Source of the DNA: Chamaecrista fasciculata
Lineage: Eukaryota; Streptophyta; Magnoliopsida; Fabales; Fabaceae
Direction: 5' to 3'
NCBI GenBank assembly: GCA_003254925.1
Contig: QANZ01000493.1
Span: 64,145 to 128,144 of the forward strand
Length of the DNA stretch: 64,000 nucleotides
In this document: positions 11,451-24,985 of the stretch, one piece after another
How the letters are laid out: the number at the start of each line of letters is the position of its first letter
Numbering within the stretch: position 1 is the first letter of the stretch
Notes under the pieces: generated by a model
Seen by the model: the letters and a program-made list of their open reading frames with translations, nothing else
Told to the model about the DNA's origin: nothing
The model's database searches: none
Translations under genes and position numbers: made by a program

Positions 11451-11780
11451 GGTAAAAGTATTATTAGTACCCCTAAAATATGCATGCAATCATTTTTAGT
11501 TGTATTTCCTAAGTTTTTTTTGTCAATTGTACCCCTAAAGTATGTGGTCAGTTTCAGCTATACCCTCAAAGTTTTTTATAGTTAATTATATCCTTAATGT
11601 TTCACATTTGAGTCAATTGTACCCCAGATACCCTCCAATTTAAGGGTACAATTGACAAAAAAAAAAAGATTGAGAATATAATTGACTCAAATATTTTGGG
11701 GTTCATTTGACCAAACAAGAAACTTTGAGAATACAATTGAAAATGATCGCATACTTTGAGAGTACTAAAATATTTTTGCC
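11451..11780. repeat. foldback MITE-like inverted repeat
   Basis: The left arm begins ggtaaaagtattattagtac. The right arm ends as its imperfect reverse complement, agtactaaaatatttttgcc. Inside are repeated phrases about taccc(c/t)taaa...gtatgc facing each other. There is no coding potential. It lies about 310 bp upstream of the promoter-proximal CT tract of the BGAL6-like gene. Confidence 0.65.
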
Positions 11781-12090
11781 TATTATAGTGATATTTATTA
11801 ATAGTTTATTAGATGAAGCTGAAATTGATTAAATTGTAAAATAATTATAAAAGTTTGAAGATGAAATTGACAATAAAAATAAAATAAAAAATTAGTGTAG
11901 AATTTAAAGAAAATACATTTATTTATTTGATATTGGTTTTTTGCTGCAACAGCTGCAAGTTTGGTTAATAAAGTGGTAGGAGGATATCACACATGGAAAA
12001 GCAGTCTCTCTCACACTCTGCATCCCTCTCATCATAACGTTTCTGTTTCAGGTCACCCACTTCATCTTCATTTGTGACTCTCACGTGTTC

Positions 12091-12146
12091 CTCTCTCTCT
12101 CTCTCTCTTCTCAATTTCTCACTCCTCTCTCTTTCTCTATATATAA
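12091..12146 (+). promoter_or_regulatory. CT tract and TATA box of the BGAL6-like gene
   Basis: A CT microsatellite (12091-12108) and a pyrimidine-rich stretch lead to TATATATAA at 12138-12146. This lies 92 bases before the ATG at 12239. Transcription would start near 12170, leaving a leader of about 70 bases. CT-rich patches close to the start are common in plant promoters. The assignment is by position only. Confidence 0.6.
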
Positions 12147-12238
12147 CAACAAATATCCTCTAGCTAGTTCGATTGATCGAGTACATTTGGTATTTCAGTG
12201 ATTAATGCGCGCGAGACACAGAGAAATTAAGCTAAGCG

Positions 12239-15200
12239 ATGATGTTGAAGAACAACGAGTGGTGGTGGAGTTGGACGGCGACGGCGCTAATCATCGTCGG
12301 AGTCCTAGCCGCCGGCATTATTATTAATATTGAAGCAGCAGATGTCACATACGACGGAAGATCTCTCCTCATCGACGGACACCGCCAGATTCTCTTCTCT
12401 GGTTCCATTCACTATCCTCGCAGCACTCCTCAGGTTCTTCCGAATCTGCTTTCTCTTTTTCTCATTCAATTCCGTCTCTCTTTCATCACACACAGTCACT
12501 CGGTAATGGAGAATATATATACGTACATAGATCATTCAGCTTCTTAATGGATTATATTATTCTTCACTGATTATTACGTATTTACGGCTTCGTTCATGAA
12601 TTCTGTGTATGTTATTGGAATTTAATTTTGGTTGAATTAGAGTGTATCTCTGCAAATTCAAACCGGAAATTGATGATTTGACTAAATTTTTTAGATTACA
12701 GAAGAGAAGAGGGTAAAAATTAACTACATATACACACACACACACACGAAAGCAGAGAATAGCTCATGCTTTTTTAATTAGTTTCCGTTATATTTTCCCT
12801 TGGTAGGTGAGGTCGACGATTCTTGACTGCTGTGTGACTTGTGTCCTAATTTTTAACTTTTCAGTTTTTCAGCTTTTTCAGTGTGAGAAAAATTCTCAAT
12901 TATTTTGTGATTGTTTTTAATTTCTCTTTAATTATTAATGGAATCCTAATTGTTAAGATAATAATTAATAAGGCTGCCAAATAATTATTTTGCCTTAGAA
13001 ACATAAAAAAAAAAAAACATTTTCTTTGTTAGGTTAGTTTATAAAATATTAAAATTGAACACCTCGATTCAAATTTTGTCAGTATTATTTTAAATGTTAA
13101 GAAATTAAAGAAATCATACACGTACATATACATTGAAATTGACACAAAAAAAATGAAACGAAATTAAAAATAACCTTGAGTTTATGCATTAGAAAAGAGT
13201 AATATTAACTTTAATATACATTCCCTTCTTGCCTGCCTTTTATTAGTGAAAAAAAAAATAGTAAATGATGAACAAACAATATCATAATAAAATTTGTAAA
13301 TCAAACCACTTAAAATTTAAAATGAAAATTGAAAGTTTTGGGGAGCGAAACAGATTACAGGATATCCGGACAATGATGGAAACGCAAAGCAAGTGAAAGT
13401 CATTATTCAATTGGCTTCTTTTTCAACTCATAGAGCTGTCCTCTGTCTAGTAGCTGCAGTGCAATTCTCGCTTCAAAGTTGAAACAAAAGCCTAACCTCC
13501 TAACTGTTACTTACAACAACACAAACATACACAATTACACACACAGAGACAAAAAAAAAATATTTTTATTTTTTAATAAGGAAGTCAATTGAAGGATATT
13601 CACATTTTAATTTTGTATTTGCATTTCCCTAGTGCATCACGGGCGCGAATCGCGCGATGAAGGAAACAATTCAAAAAATTTGGCACCGACCATTTCGAAT
13701 TATGTTCGGTCTTGCGTGGGTCAATATATGCCTAGGATTTTTTTAAAAAAATTTCATACATTTTAATTTTTAAGTGAAGGATACTGATTAGAAAAATTGT
13801 TATTTTTAATCTATAAGGCCACAAATATATGTTATGCATTTAACCTTTTCATGATATGTCTGATTTTTTCTATTTTTCACACCTATATATGGCCACTATG
13901 CTGTTAACTTTTTGACTATGTTTGTTTCAAATGAGTTGTTTATTTGGGGAAACGCGTAAAATGTAACATAGCTTATATCAATAACTTAAAAATATGTTCA
14001 AAAGCCTAAAATCAATAATTCTAGAAAATAAAAATAAAAACAACTATTATGCCGAAAAAGAAAAGTAGGAAAAAAAGGCGGCAAGGAAATCTCAAGTTCT
14101 CAACCTGCTTGACTGCTTGGCTGCTTGCCAATTTCACAACCCAACTCATTATTGCCCGTTTAAATTGATTTGGTTTAGCTAATTGAATTCCCTTCAAATT
14201 GACCCAAACCAACGTGAAGTGTTTTGGTTGGTTTTGGTGGAATCAATGCTTAAAGTTAATCTCAACTAACCCTATATTGTAGATAATAATTTAATTATAT
14301 TATACTAATTAATGTATCCATATATAAATTAAAACAAAAAATATCAAAAGATTGAAAACTATATAAGTAACATAATAGATGAAAAATGATTGTCACGAGC
14401 GAACTTAAGGGTTACATGTGAATATTGAGTGGGGCAGAAGAACAAAATATGGTAAGAAAAAGAAGGAAACGGATTAGTGTAGAAGTTAGGAATTTCGTAA
14501 CAAAAAAGGTGTTTAATTTGATGTAGATGTGGCCATCGCTGATAAGCAAAGCTAAAGATGGAGGACTGGACGTGATTCAGACCTATGTGTTTTGGAATGT
14601 ACATGAGCCCCAACCTGGACAGGTCAGACAGTCATCTCTCTCTCTCTCAAAATTTAAGGAACTACCATACCATATATTATCTTTATCATTTACCATGTTG
14701 GTACATGTCTGTCTGTTTCTGGCCTTTTATAGAATAAAATGATCACTTAGTCATTACTCATTAATATTGATTTGTATGATCTCATATGGATGCATTAATT
14801 ACATGTATAAAATGCTGCTGTTCCTGATGAATTACACATACAGAAAACTAAAAATACATAGCACAGTATGATTTCAGCGGCAGATACGATTTGGTGAGCT
14901 TCATTAAGCAAATCCAGGCTCAAGGACTTTATGTTACCCTCAGGATTGGACCCTTCATCGAGAGTGAATGGACCTATGGGTGGGTACTGTCTATTTTTTC
15001 TTCATCCAATATCACAATCAGTCCATCACTAATTCTATAATATTTTAATAAATAAATAAATAAATAGGCCAAACTTCAAATCGAATCCAATGGAATCTCA
15101 CTTTTTTTAAAAAAAGTCATTATGGGTTGATATAATATATAGTGCTTCTAAATTTGCAGGGGCTTCCCCTTTTGGTTACATGATGTCCCTGGCATTGTCT

Positions 15201-18200
15201 ACAGAACGGACAATGAGCCTTTCAAGGTAGGCATGTTTTATTTAATATTGAATTTTATGTCATGTTTCATTGCATTTGTGTTGTTTAAACTTTTTTTTTT
15301 TTTAATGTGTTCATCAAATGTTTAGTACTACATGCAAAATTTCACTACAAAAATAGTGGACATGATGAAATCTGAAGGCTTATATGCTTCGCAAGGAGGC
15401 CCAATCATATTGTCACAGGTGCGTCATCCATTGTTATACAATCTCCCTATCAACTTAACTATTTTTTTTATCATATTGCCCGCCAAAAAATCTTTTTTTT
15501 TTTAATCATCATATGAAAAGTGACAACGTTAATTGTATTTTTTTAATAAAGTTAATTGTCTTAATATTATGCAGAAAGCTGATTTTGTTAACAAAAAAAA
15601 ATCAACGAACAATTTCCAAAATATATTTCAAACACTGAAAATGTTAAGTGTGATTTTAAAACAAGAAAATAAACAATTGTAAACCGATTTCAAGAAACGT
15701 AAATATAATTTGTTCTTTCTTTTAATACGTTGGACACATTAATTCATTAAACAATGGTCATATATATATATACAGATTGAGAATGAATATCAAAATATCC
15801 AAAAGGCGTTTGGTACAGCAGCTTCACGGTATGTTCAGTGGGCTGCAAATATGGCAGTGGGCCTCAAGACTGGTGTACCTTGGGTTATGTGCAAGCAAAC
15901 GGACGCTCCTGATCCAGTGGTTAGTCCAACTCGGCCCAACTCCCTTGATTATTTTTCAGCTTTCGTTTAATTAAATAATTTTAATTAACCGAAACAAATT
16001 AAATAATTTGTTTTTACAATAACTTTTGGTAGCTTTAAAGATTATTCTTTATAGAAAAAGAAAAATGATCAATATATATATATATATATGCAGATTAATA
16101 CATGCAATGGACAGAGATGCGGAGAAACTTTTACCGGGCCAAATTCCCCCAACAAGCCCTCTATGTGGACAGAGAATTGGACATCTTTGTAAGTTTCATC
16201 AAATTGCACAACTATTTTGGAAAGAACAAAGAAAAATTAGACGTAGGTTTTGTATTTTTAATTTTATATTCTCTAATTACAAAATGATAAATTGATTTAT
16301 CATTTTTTAAAAAGTTTAAAATCCTACCTTGTTTATTTTCTTTGAATAATATACCAATAAAGATATATACAAGAAATTGCACGAAACCTGATTCTCCAAA
16401 ATTAATAGCGTCAATTTTGAAGAGCACTAAACAAGTAAACAGAGTGTAAAACTAGTAGCCTCACATTTTTTTTTTCGGCTCAATATTTGTAGTCTTGCTA
16501 GAATATGCAAGATCCACTTAAACAGTGAGTTACAAGTACTCTGTTGAGAGAACTCAAATTCTTTGATTTCTCACCAAAAAAAAAAAAAACTTTGCCTAAT
16601 TCAATATCAAAGATAAGTGACAAATAATCAATAAAGTCTAGTATAATTAGTCAATAGTTAGATTGTTTAAAATGATATTTTGAGTTTTATGTCTCTAAAA
16701 AAAATTTGTTGATGAAGACAAAATTTACTTTGATATTCTTTATGATTTCAGTTGGAGATACTATTTGGTTCTTAAAAAAAAAATGAGCTTATAGGACAAA
16801 TTGTTAAAAACAGATTCATGCTATTATTTATACACAATTTTTTTATCAGTTTATGCCTATCCGATTCCGTTAGTTAAACATTAAAGAAAAACCACATACA
16901 TTCTTCAATATATATATATATTTGTCTTTTGCACCATTTTACTCTGTTTTCCTCTCTGGAAGCTATCAAGTCTATGGAGGACTGCCGTTAATAAGGTCAG
17001 CTGAAGACATTGCATTCCATGTCGCTCTCTTCATTGCAAGAAATGGAAGCTATGTGAACTACTACATGGTACTAATACGCCGTTTTCAAACTATCTTTTA
17101 TTCTTCTTCTACTTTAAGTGGATCCTCCCTCTCTCTGTCTTCTATTGCATTAACTGAAGGCAAATTTATTTGTTTAAACTTTTAAATTTATCGTAGTACC
17201 ATGGTGGAACAAACCTGGGGAGAACTGGCTCTGCTTATGTTATAACAGGCTATTATGATCAAGCTCCCCTAGATGAATATGGTAAGCCATACCGAACATT
17301 GATACTTCTCCAAGAAACTCTCAAGTTTGCTGATTACATCATGAGTTTGCCAATGAAGTTTTCAATACATTTTAATGATTTTTTGTTTTTTATCGGCCCT
17401 TCTAAAGCAATATTTTTTTTTTCTTCTTTTCCTTTTTAAGGTCTGCTAAGACAACCTAAGTGGGGACATCTTAGGGATTTACATGCTGCAATAAAGTCTT
17501 GTTCTTCAACTTTGTTGCAGGGAGTGCAGAAGAATTTCTCTTTAGGTCAGCTACAAGAGGTGAAATATCTTTCCCTTTATCCAAAAAAACAAAGTTTATA
17601 TATACATAGATATATTCACTAATTGCAAATCAAAATATTAAATTTTTTTCTTCTAAATTTCAATTCAGGGTTATACATTTGAAGAAGAAAAGGGAGGATG
17701 TGTTGCATTTCTTATAAACAATGATAATAAGAGCGGGGTTACTGTCCAGTTCCGTAATAGATCATACGAATTGCTCCCAAAGTCCATAAGCATCTTACCA
17801 GATTGTGAAAACGTTACTTTCAATACTGCAAAAGTAAGACTTTGTCGAGATTAAAGGGCAATATTAGGTAATATATTATCTGTTTAATTTAATCTTTTAT
17901 GCTTTTGTATAGGTAAATGCAGAGAGCAACAGAAGAATCATTACTCCAACGAAGCAATTCAGCTCAGCCGATAGTTGGGCGCAGTTTCAAGAAGTCGTCC
18001 CAAACTTTGACGACACTTCACTAAAATCAAATTCATTACTTGAGCACATGAATACAACCAAAGACAAATCTGATTATCTTTGGTATACTATCAGGTATCT
18101 GGGTTCACTTCTTACCCATATATATTTCTCTTTTTTTTTTTGTTGCCAAATTACCCATATATATATTTCTTATTTTTATTATCCCTTGCATGTCACATAT

Positions 18201-20671
18201 TAATTAACGATAAAAGGTTATCACTTTTATGAACAGGTTTGAACATAATTTATCCTGCAGTAAACCAAATCTTCACGTTGAGTCTGCTGCTCATGTTGCA
18301 CATGCTTTTGTCAACGACACATACATAGGTAAATAACTAAATATGAACTGGTACTTTTTAAGCCCTCAGGTTCAAACATGAATAAACATTTAACTTGGTC
18401 TCTAAAAAGTATACAGTTAAATTAATCACTCAAATTTCCTCAAGTTTAGTTTGCATATTTTAATCTTTGAAAGTCGTAGAGGCAATATAGTTTAGTCTCC
18501 AAAGTCTATTTAATAAGAACTAATTTGAAGGGACAAAAGGACTAAAATATATTAGTTTCATGACTAAAAAGTATAAACTAGATATTTAAAATATCTTTCA
18601 AGAACCAATCTATATCTTTACTCTTCCAACATCTATCCTGTAAATAATTATACCAGTTATACCGCACTTTTCAATTCATATTTTCTGACTCTGCTAGGAG
18701 GGGCACATGGAAATCATGATGTCAAGTCTTTCACCTTAGATCTCCCAGTTACATTAAACGAAGGGACAAACAACATTTCTATACTCAGTGTTATGGTTGG
18801 ACTGCCGGTAATTTTCTGCTAAGGAATTGATTTATATATATACACTAATGGTTTTTCTCTGCTCTTTGTAACCATAAATTTCAATTCCAACAAAAACAAG
18901 TCAGAGAGATTCACAATTTGTGTTGTGTGAAAAGGATTCAGGAGCGTTTCTTGAAAGGAGATTTGCTGGCTTGACGAAAGTGGAACTTCAATGCAGCAAC
19001 GAAGAGTCTTATGATTTAACCAATTCTACATGGGGATATCAGGTTCTGCCCTCTTCATATTTCTGTTTTTATAACTTAGTTTTGACAAGGTATTGTAGCT
19101 TCTCTTGCGTTGGGAAAAATAAAAATAAAAAAAAAAGTTATCCTTTTCTTCTTTGAGGGTAAAATAAAAAATTTAAGATAAAATAGAAGCACAGTTACCA
19201 CACAAGAATTAACGTAGAAATTCAAAATGGGAGAAAAAAAACCACAATTGTTATCAAAAGACAACAAAAGAAATCATTATATAAAAATGTTTACATCACA
19301 CACAATATTTTTTTCAAATAGCCAACACTCCAAGTGCACTCTCCTAGCTAGGCTTATCCTCTTATCTCTCATTTTTTGAATTTCTCTTATGGACTAGGAA
19401 TACTTATCCAACAATTCCAAATATTAATCTGTGTAGTATGGTTTTATTTTATGATTCAACATTTAGGTTGGATTAGTGGGAGAGCAATTACAAGTTTACA
19501 AAGAACAAAGCAGCAGTGATGAAGTGGAATGGGGTCTACTTGGAGATACTAGCAACCAAACGCTCACTTGGTACAAGGTATGCATATGCATGTATAAGTA
19601 TAACCACTGTGTGAAGTGTGAACCAAATGGTACTAACTTGTTCAAGTGCACTTGAATGAGTAAAATGGGTCATCATAAAAGAAGGAAACGAAACGAAGTA
19701 GCACGTATAATTGCAGTGATTACAGGAAATGATGTGGTTCTTATGAACTTAGTCCTGCCTTAATTAGGAGAGAAATGAGAGAGATTTAGCAGGAGGAGAT
19801 GAAGAAAAAAGATTTCTAAGATCTCCCATGGCCTTTTCCATGAATGAATATGCTATTGATAATGCTGCCCCTGCAACATAATCTATTTAGCCTGTTAAAT
19901 TGGTGGGCTTGAACTTAAAAAAATGAGTCCGGCCCATTGCTCATGTGAGAGTTCCATCAATCTTTTTTTTTAAAAAAAAATTATATCAACTCTCTTATAT
20001 CTTCATCAATTCAATTGTAAACTTTTTAAATATTCTCTCTCACATAATTAGTCACGCCATTCTTTTTAATATTTTTCCTCTATCATGTTTAGTCATATAT
20101 AAATCTTTTGGCATGTAGTTTATGTTTATCGATAAATCTTAGGAGTTAGGACAAAAATATAAGAAATCCTGTGTAAGCCTAGTACTCTTTTGAAAAGAAA
20201 GGACTTGGATACAAAATAAATATCCTCAGTGCTGTTTATGTGAAAACTAAAAACAAGATGTGTGTCTTGCATAACACTTTTAAAAGGTGAAGGGTCTTCC
20301 AAATCCAAACTTAAGGTATGAAATCGAAATCACTGTCCCATAAAAGTCGTGAGTTACTGCTGTAGACATAATTATACGTACTAATCATTATCATGTCAGA
20401 AAAAAATCTAAGTAGAAACTAGAAACATAGAGAAACTGATCGATATTTATACATACACACAAAGTTTGATAATTAATTTAATGACAAATTTGGTAGACTG
20501 TATTTGATGGCCCTGAGGGAGATGAAGATAAGCCTGTAGTCTTGAACCTTAACTCCATGGGAAAAGGAGAAGCGTGGGTGAATGGAGAAAGCATAGGTCG
20601 TTATTGGATCTTGTTCCATGATAACAAAGGCAGGCCTTCCCAGTCACTGTAAGTTAAATAAATGAACACTT

Positions 20672-20748
<77 letters not shown>

Positions 20749-21388
20749 TTTAATACATATATCTGACTTATGTCTTTCTTTCAAGAGAAGCAAAAGACTT
20801 CAGTTAGAAACACAAGGTTTAGACATTTAATGCTAACATTTTTCTCAATAAATTAATGATTTATTTTTTAAAAGTTGATGACTCTAAAATTTAAACTTAT
20901 AAGATTTAAACTAATCACAGATTAATAAGAAATGACAGTTTGTTAGAGTTTAGACACTCACCTCACAAGAACGAAGGTTTGAATTTTGTGAAAATTTTAT
21001 TTAGTGAGTGATATATAATTTTTTTTTTCGTAAATCTTCAAAGAGATCGAGAGCCTAACATGTTAAATTTATATTTTCTATATTGTAGGGACTAAATTTT
21101 ATATTTTCTATTTCAAAGACTAGTAAATTAATACATCTACCATTTTTAAAAGACTAAATAAACAATTTAGTCATTTAATGTTATATAATTAAGTATATGT
21201 GAGATGGATGAATATTGATGTATAGGTATCACGTGCCTCGGTCATTTCTGAAAGAATCTGGAAACGTTCTGGTTCTGATGGAAGAAGGTGGTGGGAATCC
21301 TCTTGGTGTCTCCTTGAACACTGTTTCAGTCACAAGTACTTTACATGATCAATATTTTTCAAAGTTATCTTTCCCTTCCATCACTTAA
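12239..21388 (+). CDS. BGAL6: beta-galactosidase, GH35, BGAL6/MUM2 type (18 exons)
   Basis: Exons: 12239-12433, 14527-14622, 14867-14979, 15160-15226, 15326-15418, 15776-15919, 16094-16188, 16963-17068, 17197-17281, 17441-17559, 17669-17833, 17913-18094, 18237-18328, 18698-18807, 18935-19042, 19467-19577, 20497-20648, 21226-21388. Phases agree at every junction and give 731 residues. A hydrophobic segment (about 14-33) is the signal for secretion to the apoplast. The GH35 catalytic domain follows, with the acid/base Glu192 in [13 protein letters not shown] and the nucleophile Glu263 in WTENW. The beta-sandwich domains follow ([27 protein letters not shown]). The protein ends soon after NTVSV, without the C-terminal lectin domain. 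Arabidopsis BGAL6/MUM2 ends the same way, so I read this as natural. The family removes terminal beta-galactose; MUM2 trims rhamnogalacturonan I side chains in seed mucilage. An alternative name would be a BGAL16-like copy, but the neighbour and C-terminus favour BGAL6. Confidence 0.9.
20676..20747. repeat. compound microsatellite (TC)n(TA)n in intron 17
   Basis: A TC/CT tract (20676-20722) is followed at once by an AT tract (20723-20747). It begins 28 bases after the donor of intron 17 in the BGAL6-like gene. It is likely variable in length between individuals. Confidence 0.9.
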
Positions 21389-21687
21389 TTGAAACAACAC
21401 AAAACTTTGAAACAGGGCACATACAAATACAGAGCATTGCCTTTTTCTTTTGGGGTGGGAACATGCTATTTGTCTTGTATATGGATGGAAAATAAAATAA
21501 TAAATAAAAAGTATATTCTTGATGGAGATCTGATGATTGGATGCCATTTTTTGCTGTGTTGGTTTTTCCCTTATTAAATCTGGTTAATGGAGATCTCATG
21601 GATTTTTATTGACTAATTTAAGATCTAAATATATTGCAATATATGAAAAACTTTTTATTAAATTCTTTAATATTATAAATATTATTT

Positions 21688-22103
21688 GGTCAAAGTGAAA
21701 ATTTGGTCCCATATATTTTGCTAAGTTCCCAATTTGGTCCTGTTTCTTTTTTTATTGCACTTTTGGTCTCATATCTTCGCCAAAGGTCCCAATTTGGTCC
21801 CATATCATTTTTGGTCTCTTATGTTTTGGTTAAGTTGCAGAATTAGTCTCATATTTTTACAAAATGATCAATCGTTAATTAATCTTTTTACAAAAAATAT
21901 GAGACCACTTCTACACCTAATACACAAATATAAGACCAATTCTACGATGGAAACAAAGATATAAGATCAAATTTACAAGAAAAGATGTGAGATCAAATTG
22001 GGCCTTGACCTGAAGATATAAGACCAAAATTTACAACAAAAAAATATATAGAACCAAATTGAAAACTGAGTAAAAGATAAGAAACCAAATTTGTACTTTG
22101 ACC
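21688..22103. repeat. foldback MITE-like element (ggtcaaagtg... family)
   Basis: The left end, ggtcaaagtgaaaatttggtccc, and the right end, aaaccaaatttgtactttgacc, are inverted copies. Both arms carry repeated caatttggtcccatat phrases. It lies about 300 bp after the BGAL6-like stop codon and is non-coding. A half-length relative starts at 37840. Confidence 0.7.
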
Positions 22104-22285
22104 ATGTATTTTTAAGCCAAACGTTTGAGTCGTGTATCAAATTCATAATTTCATACCTATACATAGAACAATATATATATATAAATTGTCGAACAAGAGA
22201 TATGTCTAATACAGATCTAAATAATAATAATTTATCTGCATGGGCATTTAGTAGGATTAGATTCACAGTTTTTTTTTTTTTTTTT

Positions 22286-23190
22286 NNNNNNNNNNNNNNN
22301 NNNNNNNNNNNNNNNNNNNNNNNNNNNNNNNNNNNNNNNNNNNNNNNNNNNNNNNNNNNNNNNNNNNNNNNNNNNNNNNNNNNNNNNNNNNNNNNNNNNN
22401 NNNNNNNNNNNNNNNNNNNNNNNNNNNNNNNNNNNNNNNNNNNNNNNNNNNNNNNNNNNNNNNNNNNNNNNNNNNNNNNNNNNNNNNNNNNNNNNNNNNN
22501 NNNNNNNNNNNNNNNNNNNNNNNNNNNNNNNNNNNNNNNNNNNNNNNNNNNNNNNNNNNNNNNNNNNNNNNNNNNNNNNNNNNNNNNNNNNNNNNNNNNN
22601 NNNNNNNNNNNNNNNNNNNNNNNNNNNNNNNNNNNNNNNNNNNNNNNNNNNNNNNNNNNNNNNNNNNNNNNNNNNNNNNNNNNNNNNNNNNNNNNNNNNN
22701 NNNNNNNNNNNNNNNNNNNNNNNNNNNNNNNNNNNNNNNNNNNNNNNNNNNNNNNNNNNNNNNNNNNNNNNNNNNNNNNNNNNNNNNNNNNNNNNNNNNN
22801 NNNNNNNNNNNNNNNNNNNNNNNNNNNNNNNNNNNNNNNNNNNNNNNNNNNNNNNNNNNNNNNNNNNNNNNNNNNNNNNNNNNNNNNNNNNNNNNNNNNN
22901 NNNNNNNNNNNNNNNNNNNNNNNNNNNNNNNNNNNNNNNNNNNNNNNNNNNNNNNNNNNNNNNNNNNNNNNNNNNNNNNNNNNNNNNNNNNNNNNNNNNN
23001 NNNNNNNNNNNNNNNNNNNNNNNNNNNNNNNNNNNNNNNNNNNNNNNNNNNNNNNNNNNNNNNNNNNNNNNNNNNNNNNNNNNNNNNNNNNNNNNNNNNN
23101 NNNNNNNNNNNNNNNNNNNNNNNNNNNNNNNNNNNNNNNNNNNNNNNNNNNNNNNNNNNNNNNNNNNNNNNNNNNNNNNNNNNNNNNNNN
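22286..23190. other. assembly gap (905 Ns)
   Basis: Unknown sequence between the two beta-galactosidase genes, preceded by a T run. Any reading frame across it is meaningless. Confidence 1.
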
Positions 23191-23552
23191 TTTATAAAAA
23201 TCACATTGTATTTATCATTAACAAAAAAATTAAGTTAATTCCTACCGGAAAAAATTAAGTTAATTACATTACATATTAAGTTTTATATCTATCTTTTAAA
23301 AATTAAAATAAAATATTTATTATTTTTAGAAATAAAAAAATAATTTACTTTAAATTATATATATTTTACAAAATTTTCATTCATTAAAACTCAGAATACT
23401 ACATAAAAATCCCTACACGTTGCGCATTTGGACACTTCCAGTTGTACCAACGGCTGTCTTTGTCCTTCACTACTCAACATTATGTCGGTTCACCGCTTTT
23501 CTATCCTTTCATTTGTAGCATTTTCTCTTTATATATGTTTTCCACTACGTTA

Positions 23553-23941
23553 TAGTGTATTTTTAGTCCCATAATTTTTTTTTTAAAACTTTGGTCTTAT
23601 AATTTTGGTAAAGATTTCAATTTGATCCCATAACTTCTAAAAAGTCTCATCATTGGTCCCAAGCTGATTTCTATCTGTCCCATATTGCACTCATATTTGC
23701 CACATCATCATCCAACTCAGTATGTCAAATCATCTTTAGCGGCATATAGTGGATGAAAATTAGTATTGGGACCAACGATGAGATTTTTCAAAAGTTATGG
23801 GACCAAAATTGCAACAAAAAAAGTTATGGGACCAAATTGAGACCTTTGTCAAAGTTGTGAGACCAAAATTGCAATAAAAAAAGTTATGAGACCGAAATTG
23901 AAACCTTTGCTAAAGTTATGGATCAAAAGTGCACTTTAGCC
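23553..23941. repeat. foldback MITE-like element (gtgcacttt-ggtcccataac family), copy 1
   Basis: Phrases of the type ttggtcccataacttt on the left face accaaaattgcaacaaaaaaagttatggg on the right. The right end is aaaagtgcactttagcc. The same family, better preserved, is at 57974-58427. The centre (tcccatattgcactcatatttgccacatcatcatcc) is shared by both copies. Non-coding. Confidence 0.75.
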
Positions 23942-24555
23942 TTTCCATTATTACTACTCCCTCTGTACCACAATATCAGCTTTTTAAGGTAAATACACAC
24001 ATATTAAGGAAATGATTAATTTTTCTAGAATAAAGAGAAATTTGAGTTGAAAGACTAAATTGCCCTCATTAAATTACTCCTAGTTACTCTCAATAATTCA
24101 ATACTTTTGACTTTTAATAGGGATAAAATGGTAAAAAAATAATTAACGCTATTTTGATTTTGTAAAATATAAGATCTTTTGGGATAAAAAAATCCTCTAA
24201 CAAAACAGATATTTTGGAACAAGGGAATATCATTAATATGACAATGTTATTATTGTGTTAGTAAATACTCTATTGGATACTTGAGAGTCGCTTTTATAGA
24301 GCTATTATATAGGATAGTTCCCAATCACCCCATAAACATTGTCACGACCAAATTATGACCTAGTCGCTTTAACAATTAATGTTGACAAATTTAAAGTCAT
24401 TCAAAGATTGTGACCTAGGCTTGTCCCATGAATCATTTATGAGCTTATCATCGTTGTGGTTATTGTGACTAGGCCATGGTCCAGTCCGTTGCTAGTCCAT
24501 ACCTTATCAATTAAAAAGAAATTATAGCAACACAATCATTAAATTTTAATTTATA

Positions 24556-24985
24556 GTGTAAATTGCACTTTGGTACCCTGTGGTTTAACCCTATTTCACT
24601 TTGGTACCATGTGGTTTGAAACCTGACACTTTAGTACCATGTGGTATTCTTCATTAACACTTTGGTACCTTTTGGAGCTATTTTGTAATTTTAATCATAA
24701 CAAATTTTGCAAAAATTATATATTGACCTCAAAAAATTTTCAAAAAATTACAAATAGGTCCTTGGGTACATATTATCTAGGGACTAAAATGAAAACTTTA
24801 AACAAATTTTGGGGTCAATATGTAATTTTTGCAAAATTTGTTATGGTTAAAATTATAAAATAGCTCCAAAAGGTTCCAAAGTGTTAATGGAGAATACCAC
24901 AGGGTACCAAAGTGTCAGGTTTCAAACCACAGGGTACCAAAGTAAAATAGGGTCAAACCACAGGGTACCAAAGTGTAATTTACCC
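24556..24985. repeat. foldback MITE, GGGTAAATTACA family, copy 2
   Basis: The ends gtgtaaattgcactttggtac and accaaagtgtaatttaccc are inverted. Each arm repeats ggtaccatgtggtttgaaacctgacact-type phrases. The body matches 9570-9968, with a few substitutions and about 30 bp more length. It shows what the copy at 9570 should look like at its right end. Confidence 0.85.

Noticed and set aside
21226..21388. Truncation of the BGAL6-like gene by loss of the lectin exons into the N gap
   Set aside because: The Arabidopsis BGAL6/MUM2 protein also ends here without a lectin domain. I keep the possibility only as a test in the findings.
22091..23204. Long open frames on both strands
   Set aside because: They consist almost wholly of Ns from the assembly gap.
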